Below are positions 9,403 through 18,430 of a stretch of 64,000 bases of DNA, piece after piece. Within the stretch, counting starts at the first letter, position 1; each line of letters opens with the position of its first letter. Under the pieces are notes generated by a model that saw only the letters and a program-made list of their open reading frames with translations, did not search any database and was not told the origin of the DNA. Position numbers and translations under genes: made by a program. The stretch comes from Selaginella tamariscina (lineage: Eukaryota > Streptophyta > Lycopodiopsida > Selaginellales > Selaginellaceae): NCBI GenBank assembly GCA_003024785.1, contig PUQB01000494.1, forward strand, positions 124,001-188,000. Reading direction: 5' to 3'.

Positions 9403-12400
9403 TCATTCTTTTCCTATTACCTTCTGAGTGAGGCGAAGAAGGTCTAAGCCGCTTGTGAGATGGTTCAAGATCTTCATATCTTCTATTGATGTTTCCATGG
9501 GTAATGGAGTGTGTGAATGTTCTGTACTCCTCGAGATAACTTCCGGTCTAATATCTGATTGAAGTTCGTCCTCAGACTCCGACATTGAACCAGATTCGTC
9601 TTCAGAGCTATCGCACTTATCTGGAGGGAACTTTCTCAAATACTCCTTATGGATTTGTTGGGGTAGTCAGTTGAGAACCTCTCTATCCACTTGTTCAGGT
9701 CCTCAACCATGGTCTTATCCTTTTCAACGGCAAACACACATGTATCCGAAGGTAACACTCCTTCAAGACGGACCCCCTAGTGCAGTAGTCAAAAACCCAC
9801 GCATCACTGTGAGGACCCCTGATCAAGTTGACGATGCTCCGTGCCGCTTGACTTGTAATGTTTGGATAACGTACATTGCCGAATACGTCACTCTCACTAT
9901 CGGTGTATCGGATGGAGGTTCAGGGCCGTTGGAGTGCAAACAGATGCCTGGCCAGTCATTTGGAAGTTTGAAATTGTTTGGCGCATTCCTAACAACCAAG
10001 TGAACAACCGAATCAATGCACTTCGGATCAGCATCATTCATATAAAATCCTGTCCAACGATGTTTATTCCTCTTGGCAAAGGCGAAGGCAAAGGTATCGG
10101 TGACATGAGCAAGAATCAAGAAATAAATACCTGAAAAGTAGATATCAGTCAAGAGTGCAAGTATGAATTCAATAATAAATACCTTCTTTGTATATGCTTG
10201 CACGGCTAAGTTTCTCCACCAAATCCTCTAGTGTCCTGTCTGTCGAAGGATTTTTTGACACCCGCCGATCCATCACGAACAATTGAAACGGTTTCCTACA
10301 AGCAGTGATGGTACCCCATAAAGTCTCCGAATCCAACAAACATCTGTAGGGCTTGTCGTGATTCGTAGCATCCTCCTTTATAAGGTTCAACTCGGTTCTC
10401 CGCTGCTGAAGGACTGCCATAAGAGAAGGCGTCATCGCAATGTTCTCCTTTGGCGTTGGCGTGCAATAGATTCTTGCCCAGATCTTCCGATTGATTCACC
10501 CATTCGACAAGCATATCATCGTTTGTCACATGCAAATATTTGCTGACCTCTTCGTATGTTGAAGCCGAGGTCCAACCCAGTTTGTGGCAGTGTATTCCCA
10601 ACCACTCCTTGAAGTGCCTGACCGTCTTCAACTCCATTGCCTTGAGATGAAAAGGAGAGGTGGGGTGCTGTTGTTAATCTGTAATTTGCCATCAATCACC
10701 AAATCAGCCAAGACTTCCATCTCCTCCATCGTTGTTCCATTTAAAGGCTTCAACCATGTGAGCTTGAAATCGTTGTCTACATCCTTTATAGATTGAACAG
10801 ACTTAGCCTTCGGCGTCTTACTGGGTTTCTTTGCAGACTTCTCTGAGGGCTCCTTCACTTGTCTGCTTCTTCTTCAGTGTTCCTTTTGCAAAGGATTCCA
10901 TAATCCCCAACCATTTGGCAAAGATCCTATCCTCGGGACAAGAAATCAACATCAAAAAGGATGTTTCCTTCCCGCCCACCTGGGCAAAATCAACTGCTAC
11001 AATTTCTTCAACTCTCTGAGAAAAAAGACAGATTAATATACCGGCGAGATAAATCCCGCCCAAACAATTTGCTTACCCGGTAGTCCGCAGATTGTGTATT
11101 CCCTGCGGTAGCTCTTTGTGGTCGCTGAAGAGATTCCCACACGGCTCGCGTGTGTTTGAACTTCTCCCATATTTTGCTGTTGTAGTGGTTGGTGTCTGCA
11201 GCGTCCCATTCCGCCGATAACTTATGGTACTGCTCGATTGTGAGATTCGGCTTCGCTAAAAAGCCGATCTTTTTGTCAGCTTCTCACGGGTATGCTCGGA
11301 AAGTTTTGTTGCCATCGTTCCTTTGTTGTGTTCGTCGAGAAGTCGTTGGGCTGCCGTTATTGTGTGCTGGCCACTAATGATGTAGTACTTGATGATTTTC
11401 TATTCTCCGTCTGAACCTTCCTCATTTGTTCCGGTGTTGTGATCCACACTTTGTCAGCGCCTTTGTTTCTCTCGTAGTATGCGCACAAAACAGCATTATG
11501 TGGAACGGTGTAAGAATTGTCGTCCTTCATCTTCTCCATGAGCTCAGCTACACGTTCCTGGTTGAGTGGCCTGTAATTGAAGTTTGGGTTGACGCTGCAA
11601 TACTTAACCCTACACTCGTAAATCCTATCATCCAACATCATTTCCTTGTGGCTTATTGCAGCATGGGATGCCACAGGTGCAGCTGACAAAACGATGAGAT
11701 TTTCTTCTACGATCCGAATCAACATGTGTGATCCCCGATTGATGCTGTTCTAATGTTCTCGGCACACTCTTCCAGCTCCCGAAATTTCTAAGCAAATTGA
11801 ACGTGATCTGTAAAGAACCTGAGACCAAGCCACCCTCTCAATCTCCTTATGATGTCGCTGTGTTCTTCTTCAATGTGAAGAGGGACGATTGCTCCACTTG
11901 TGATTTTCTGTATTGTGAAGCAATATCTCCTGAGAATACACCTACTCGATGAGTCTGAAGATCTTCGAAGTAGACATCCAGTTGGATCCCCTCCATAGAT
12001 GGGCTTTCGTTGAGTTGAAGAAGAACTCCACGGTCAACATCATTAGTGAACACGTGAACGTCATTATCCACAAGTCGACAAAACCACCCGAAATTAATGT
12101 TGTAACTGGCGACCTCTGGATCCGAGAACGTGACATTGGATGGAACAAGGCATATGTGTCGAGCATCGTTCAATCTGGGTTCACAGCATGCTTTCGGATG
12201 CTTGACTAGCACACCCACTTTCCATTGTTTTGCTTGTCCATGCGATGTGACAGAGGTTAGTTTGACAGCAACCATGGTTGTTCCAATGCGCTTCCCGTTT
12301 AGTTTGAAATATGGCCAAGTTGATTCCAGAATCCCCCTGCCCATCTCTTCTCCTGCTCTCGTCTTTAATGTCACCTCAATTCCACATCTGAATACAAAAA

Positions 12401-12475
12401 TGATTAGTTCAAGCACATATCCGAGTATAACAGATTTTATTTTAATTCTTACCCAGAATTTGACGACGACTCCAT
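9403..12475 (-). pseudogene. Large T1 gene with ParB-like GQH motif and acidic tail (frameshifted)
   Basis: A clean start is visible: ATG at 12475, exon 12475-12453 (MESSSNSG), a 65-bp GT-AG intron (12452-12388), then a long open stretch (12387 to about 11850) opening with CGIEVTLKTRAGEEMGRGIL, an SH3-like beta-rich module. A segment near 11570-11600 reads NPNFNYRPLNQERV and, near 11320-11366, YIISGQHTITAAQRLL. Together these resemble the ParB/sulfiredoxin-like fold, whose hallmark is a G-x-H turn followed by an Ala-rich helix. Later parts include a Lys-rich linker (about 10800) and an acidic C-terminus ending at 9403 (SSEDESGSMSESEDELQSD). A GT-AG intron near 11065 is possible. At least six single-base frame breaks occur. 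The biochemical role is unknown. It is divergent from the transposase gene and may be an accessory transposition protein. Confidence 0.5.
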
Positions 12476-12616
12476 ACTAATGACTCGATCTCCTTGTTTA
12501 ATTAAATCGTCCTTCTGCAAAATAATACACTATGAATACAAATCATATAAAAACGCACACACACTTGTATAAACCCGAATATACAAAAATAATACACAGA
12601 GAGAAGTGACGGAATT

Positions 12617-12703
12617 AACTGTCCAAAGCTCACATTTGTGCTAGTGCAAAAGAAAGATAACATTTCGTTTTAGAACCACCACAAATGTGAGCTCTGGACA
12701 GTT
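12617..12703. repeat. 24-bp near-perfect stem-loop
   Basis: Left arm 12617-12640 and right arm 12680-12703 are inverted copies with one mismatch (GTCCAAAGCTC against GTCCAGAGCTC), separated by a 39-nt loop. It lies about 140 bp upstream of the ParB-like gene start. It could be an RNA hairpin, a binding site or the remains of a tiny foldback insertion; nothing in the sequence decides between these. Confidence 0.7.
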
Positions 12704-12813
12704 TTACATAGATTCCTAGCTTTTACTCGAAATATTGATAAGATGATAAAAGTAAATAAAATGAGATATGCAACTTATATATACTAATACACATATATAT
12801 TCACATGGAAGGT

Positions 12814-14399
12814 GCGGCGGGATTAATCTCGCCACCCCTTCAATGCCTCCTGAAAGAGTGGGCGGGATTAATCTCGCCACCTTTCTGGAGGCCTTGAACG
12901 GGAGTGCGGAATTAATCTGCCACCTTCTCGGTCTCAGAGAGAATTTGGCAGGATTTATTTGGCACACCCTGTTAAAGGTAAAATATTAGGAGCATAGGAC
13001 ATCCTACTGTGGAGAGAAAAGGGTAGGAAGTTCTGTAGTAAGCATGGAAGGAAAGGCTGTGAAGGAGGAAAATCCTTACCGAGAGGAAAAGGTGCGTAAG
13101 GAAAAGGAAGGAAAGGCTGTGAAGGAGGAAAATCCTTACCGAGAGGAAAAGGTGCGTAAGGAAAAGGAAGGAAAGGTTGTGAAGAAGGAAAATCCTTACC
13201 GAGAAAATAAGGAAAAGGAAAAAGGTAAAGGTAAAGGATGACATGGCGAGAGGAAGAGTAGTTAAGGGGAGTTAGGGCAATGAAGGAAGGGTCTCCAGAA
13301 GGGTCTCCACAAGAAGTTCTAACAGGAGAGAGGGTCTCCATTTGAAGTTCTAGCAGGAGATAGAGGTTCTCTACACTTTGTCTCTTATATTCATGTTAGT
13401 AATGAAAGGTGCATATTAGTGAATCTTATGTGTGTGAATATGTTTACTCTCAATGAATGGATCTAACAAGGCAATAGCCAAAATCCGTTCTTGCCCTTGA
13501 CTTTGGAGACCAGTCATAGTGGCACTGGGAGAAGTCTGATATATATACAGATATATTGAGAGTTGAGGAAGGAAAGGGTGTAGCCTTTCCTGTACGTTGT
13601 ATGAAAGGTTTCCTGTCTGTGTGAAGGAAACAGGTTAAATAGGAAAAGGTGAGGCAGAGAGCCCTTTTCCTGTTTAACACACCCCTTCAGTGACTCCAGA
13701 AAGGCGGCGGGATTAATCTCGCCCACCATGTAAGGGATGGTGAAATGAATCTTGCCACCCTTCCCAGTCCCCTCCATTGATATGTTGTAAACCTTCTACG
13801 TCTCATACAGAAACGTTTGGGATTGGTCCGACTCACCAATGGAGAAAAAAGGGAAGGGTGGCGGGATTCATCCTCCAACAGGCATTGAAGGCTCGGTGGG
13901 ATTAATCCCGCCGCCCAAGCCCTTCACTCGGTCCCTAGGCGGCGGGATTAATCCCGCCGCCTAGGCCCTTCAAGCAGGCCTTTGGCAGCGGGATAAATCC
14001 TGCCCGATTCTGTGCAGGGCAACGGGATTAATCCTGCCGCCTAGGCCTTCAGGCAGGCCTTTGGCGGTGGGATAAATCCGCCCGATTCCGCGTAGGGCAT
14101 GCGTACGCGGCGGGATTAATCCCGCCGGACGCCAATGCCCTGTGCGAAATCTGGTGGGATTAATCCCGCCGCCTAGGCCCTTCAGACATGCCAATGGCAG
14201 TGGGATTAATCCCGCCGGATTCCGCACAGGGCATCTATAGGCAGCATGATTAATCTCGCCGCTCATGAGGCTAACCGAATAGCCTGCCTGCTCGGCGGCG
14301 GAATTAATTCGCCACCGAGGGTCTAACCATATAGTGGCGGGATTAATCCCGCCGCTATAACACGTCTCACCATATAGCGGCGGGATTAATCCTGCCGCT

Positions 14400-14400
<1 letters not shown>
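12814..14400. repeat. Palindrome array I (GGCGGGATTAATCCCGCC variants)
   Basis: About 17 full or degraded copies of an 18-bp perfect palindrome occur here, including exact copies near 13932, 14108 and 14335. They are densest from 13880 to 14400, spaced roughly 40-55 bp. Spacers share phrases such as 'aggcccttcagacatgcc' and 'cgcacagggcat'. The GC-rich array contrasts sharply with the AT-rich surroundings. It lies upstream of the minus-strand ParB-like gene, mirroring array II upstream of the transposase gene. Likely protein-binding or structure-forming sites; function inferred only. Confidence 0.85.
13044..13230 (+). repeat. 60-bp tandem repeat, three copies
   Basis: The period is exactly 60 bp, with copies beginning near 13046, 13106 and 13166. 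The first two are identical and the third has a few changes. Because 60 is a multiple of three, an open frame runs through it (Lys/Glu-rich), but there is no other sign of a gene. Confidence 0.85.
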
Positions 14401-14462
<62 letters not shown>

Positions 14463-14818
14463 GTGTAGGAGAGTGCGTGTGTGTGCTAGAGATAGACAAA
14501 TCAGATAAAATTATACAGATACACACACACACACATATATATATGTATATGTATATGTATATACAGGAGTGTGCGTGTGTGTGCGAGAGATAGATAAATA
14601 AATAAAATTATACAGATACTAGTACACATAATATATGTATGTATATATGTACATAGGTATATATATATGTGTGTGTATATGTATATCGTGTGTGAAACAA
14701 ATAAAATCATACAGATAAACAAATACACACACACATATATATATACAGGAGTGTGCGTGTGTGTGTGAGAGATACAATTAACAAATCATATAAATTATAC
14801 AGACACACACACACACAC

Positions 14819-14867
<49 letters not shown>

Positions 14868-15060
14868 GGAGTGTGTGTGTGTGTGCGAGAAATAGATGTA
14901 TATGTATACGAATGTGCGTGTGTGTGCAAGAGATAGAGATCTAAATTATATTATTAAGATACACACACATATAAATATATATGTGAATAAAAAATAAATA
15001 AATAAACTCAGGAGTGTGCGTGTGAGAGAGAGAGAGAGATCTCACCTGTGTGTGAAAGAG
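14400..15060. repeat. Tandem (CA)n(TA)n(TG)n palindromic microsatellites
   Basis: Blocks of CA repeats, a short TA tract and TG repeats recur at about 14401-14462, 14520-14580, 14720-14765 and 14805-14890. They are joined by a repeated linker (agga gtgtgcgtgtgtgtgc gagagatag). Each block is an inverted repeat that can fold on itself. No gene is present. Confidence 0.85.
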
Positions 15061-15094
15061 AGAAGGAGATTTCACAATCGCCGCCTTACTTCTT

Positions 15095-15235
15095 GAAACC
15101 CTAGGAATATACCTAAACCCTAAAAGGAATAGAATATATATTAACCCTAATTGAATATTCCTTCTAAGAATATACTTAAACCCTAAAAAGAATAAACTAT
15201 AGATTCGCCCTAAACGAATATTCTTTCATTATATT
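15095..15235. repeat. Cluster of telobox-like AAACCCTA motifs
   Basis: AAACCCTA occurs at about 15104, 15115 and 15178, with related aaccctaa at about 15144. These are separated by repeated 'gaatat(a/t)' phrases, so the segment is itself an imperfect tandem repeat. Teloboxes are known plant promoter elements as well as degenerate telomere sequence. Confidence 0.6.
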
Positions 15236-15239
15236 ATCA

Positions 15240-16010
15240 GTGTGTGGGTGTGCGTGAGTGTATCACATACACCCAAGAATAAAAATTATGCAGGGGTTTA
15301 ACGTGTGTGTGTCCATGAGAGTGTTTAAAGTTTCACGTGCAGCGATACTATATACACACATAGTATTATACCATAGACATACATACATATTAATACATAT
15401 TAATATTAGAGAGACAGAGTACATAATCATGCATGGTGTGTATGTATGAGAGAAGAGTGACAATACATATTATGGATTATGCATGGTGTGTATGTTTGAG
15501 AGAAGAGAGACAGTACATATTAATATGGATCATGCATGGTGTGTATGTATGAGAGAAGAGAAAGAGTGTTAACAAATTAAATTCATACACATTGCATATA
15601 TTAGTACACACATATACATACACACATGTATACACACATACATACATACATATTACATGTGTAAATTCAATGTGTTACATAGGGTTTAGGGTTTAGGGTT
15701 TAGGGTTAGGATGGATCATGCATGGTGTTTATGTATGAGAGGAGTGTTATACACAGATATACATTATACATATTACATAATATTGTACATCAGTACATAT
15801 TATGGATCATGCATGGTGGGATTTGCATGGTGACACTGTGTATATATGAGAGAAGAGATAGAGTGTTAACAAATGAAATCGTACACATTGCATATATTAG
15901 TACACATATATACATACACACGTGTATACACACAGATATACATATATATTACATGTTTAAATTCAATGTGTTATATACACACAGACTGAGTACATATAGG
16001 TCATACATGC
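15240..16010. repeat. Imperfect tandem repeats around 'atcatgcatggtgtgtatg'
   Basis: The phrase recurs near 15428, 15478, 15532, 15715 and 15808, linked to 'gagagaagag'. A longer block (catacacattgcatatattagtacacac...) recurs near 15585 and 15880. This is non-coding simple-sequence-rich DNA between the two palindrome arrays. Confidence 0.7.
15680..15711 (+). repeat. Interstitial telomere-like TTTAGGG repeat
   Basis: AGGG followed by three TTTAGGG units and a final TTAGG. This is the Arabidopsis-type plant telomere repeat in an internal position within T1. Confidence 0.85.
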
Positions 16011-16159
16011 ATTGAACATGATGTTTTTCAATAAAGAAGCAACATATATTTCTCAAGTTTGGTTTAAGGCAATGTGCATGTGTGTGCATATGTGTCTCTG
16101 TAAGTGCTTCTAATGCGTGTGCACGTGTATATATAATTTATGATTGTGTTTATATATGT

Positions 16160-17000
16160 GTGCAAAACAAACATCGAATAATTAAAAAATAATATTAATA
16201 AACACACTATGAACATATTTACATAATAATATATGATTTTATCTAATATATAACCATATATAGTTTTAATAAATTATTAATTTAATATTGATAATAAAGT
16301 TTAACACTGGAATATTCTTGAAATAATAAGAATTTAATTGAGAAAAATCCCATTAATATATACAATGTAGATCAAGTACTGAAATAATTAACTAAATTAA
16401 TTATGATAATCATGTTTTAATATTGAAATATTCTTGGAATAATAAGAAATAATAAAGAATATCCCATTAATATAAAGAAGATTAATTACTCAAGTATTTA
16501 AGAAAATGATATTAATATACACACTATGGAACATATTTTAAATTATACATAATAATACATCATTTTATCTAATATATAGTCATATATAGTTTTAATAATA
16601 TATATTAATTTAATATTGATAATAAGGTTTAACATAGGAATATTCTTGAAATAATAACAAATTAATTGAGAAAATCCCATTAATATATACAAATGTAGAA
16701 TAATTACTGAGATAATTAAGAATAAGACTAATTTAATTATGATAATCAGGTTTAATATTGGAATATTCTTTGAATATTAAGAAAATAATAAAGAATATCC
16801 CATTAATAGTAGGAAATGTAAATTAATTACTCGAGTAATTAAGAAAATAATAATAATAAACAGACTATGAATATATTTTAAATGATACATAATAATATAT
16901 CAATTTATTTATTGTATATTATATATATATATATATATAATATAAACTTAATAATATACTTGAATATTAAGAATGTAGAATAATTACAAAAATTTCGTAA
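16160..17000. repeat. AT-rich ~340-bp imperfect tandem repeat
   Basis: Phrases such as 'ttttatctaatatata', 'tttaatattgataata' and 'aagaatatcccattaatat' recur near 16230, 16560 and 16900 at similar spacing. Very AT-rich, with no open reading frame of note. From 17000 to 17530 I see only AT-rich DNA, a small inverted repeat around ATGTCAGAC, and one kinase-loop-like mini-exon discussed among the findings. Confidence 0.65.
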
Positions 17001-17530
17001 TATTAAACAGCTTGAAGCACTTGAATGACATTAAATGCAATTTTAAAACACTCATTGGAATTGGAGAGTATATATGTCAGACTGTCGGTTATTTGTTTCA
17101 ACTCATCTTAAATTTTCTTTCTGTTATTTTAAAAATTTCGAATTTCTGACATAAGTATTGTCGGTCTGACATGTAAATTTGAAAATGCATTTAATTTCCC
17201 ACTCAAATTCAGATCTGGTTCTTTCTCCGGCAAGGGTTTCTTCATTTCTTTATTTTTCACTCTTCAGATTTTCTTTTTTCTTCTTAGTGATCAGCTCAGG
17301 AGCGACATTAAATTGGGTGCGCTATTGTTTATAGGAAAGCACGGCGCCTTCAGTGCTGTTTACAAGTAAGTATTATAAAACAAATTTAAATATATTTATA
17401 AAGATTCACTCTCTTACATTCTCTTTAAATTTTAGAATTTAGGGATTTAGGAATGCATTAGATTACAATATATTCTGTTAGGGATTTATCCCGTTTAAAT
17501 ATACTTTAACTTAATATTCTCGGTTAGCCG

Positions 17531-18285
17531 GGGCGGCGGGATTAATCCGGCCATTTTTTTTCGCCTCTTTGAAGAGGTGGCGGGATTAATCCCGCCACCA
17601 TCTCTTTATAGCTATGACAGAATTAGTCCGGGCAATGCTTCTCCGCCTTTAAAAAGAGCGGCGGGATTAATCCGCCGATAACTCTCTCAACTGATAAAGA
17701 GTTATTAATTGAATTATATTTAGAAAGAGTTATTTACGGGATTAATCTCGCCAACCATTTTAGGAGGCAGAGAAGGGGTGGCGGGATTAATCTCGCCACC
17801 ACTTCCTGTTTTAAATATTTGGGCAGGATTCATCCCGAATCTCTTTGAAATCATAGTTTCGGAGAGAGTTGTGGGCGGGATTAATCCCGCCTTATTCCCC
17901 GTCGTCAGAGTTGTGGGCGGATTAATCCCGCCGCCTATTCTCCTTCGTCAGTGTTGTGGGCGGATTAATCCCGCCCCCTCTTCCTCGTGGAGGGATTTGC
18001 GGCGGGATTAATCCCGCCGATTCTCCTCACGAGGAAGATCCGGCGGGATTAATCCCGCCGGTACTTCCTCGTCGGAGGGAGTCCGCGGCGGGATTAATCC
18101 CGCCGCCTCTCTCTGACGAGGAAGTACCGGCGCGGATTAATCCCGCCGCACTCCTCCGACGAGAAGTACCGGCAGGATTAATCCGCCGACACTCTCCGAT
18201 GGGGTAGAGTCGTTGGCGGGATTAATCCCGCCCATCGTTCCTCGTCGGATGGAGTCGTGGGCGGGATTAATCCCGCCCATCAGTT
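17531..18285. repeat. Palindrome array II upstream of the T1 transposase gene
   Basis: About 17 copies of GGCGGGATTAATCCCGCC or variants. Exact copies start near 17579, 17875, 18001, 18042, 18086, 18215 and 18259. From 17870 the spacing is 41-46 bp, and the spacers carry 'cttcctcgtcggaggagtc' in alternating orientations, giving a higher-order inverted arrangement. The array ends about 145 bp before the first coding ATG. The homologous array III lies in the same position in T2. Confidence 0.9.
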
Positions 18286-18430
18286 GTATTAATAAAGCAT
18301 GAGATATTATCTTTATACATAATTATGTATTATTGCACATGCATATTATTAAGCAACCGTAGTTATGATTTCTTAAAATATTGCATAAACAAATATCATA
18401 AATAACATAATTATTTATGTGCAGGACAAT

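Noticed and set aside
9862..10134. Plus-strand frames in 9.6-12.5 kb
   Set aside because: The minus strand gives a coherent protein with an intron and ParB-like motif; the plus frames are antisense shadows.
13041..13241. Possible Lys/Glu-rich repeat protein
   Set aside because: The frame is open only because the 60-bp repeat is a multiple of three. There is no supporting start context, splice structure or homologue.
17778..18207. Open frames through the palindrome arrays (GLIPP / INPA-rich peptides)
   Set aside because: They arise because the 18-bp palindrome lacks stops in some frames. They have no conserved start, no domain, and appear on both strands.
17531..18285. Regular repeats with spacers resembling a CRISPR array
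   Set aside because: The surroundings are plant nuclear DNA, no cas genes exist, the repeats are perfect palindromes with variants, and the spacers are related to each other in alternating orientation rather than unique.
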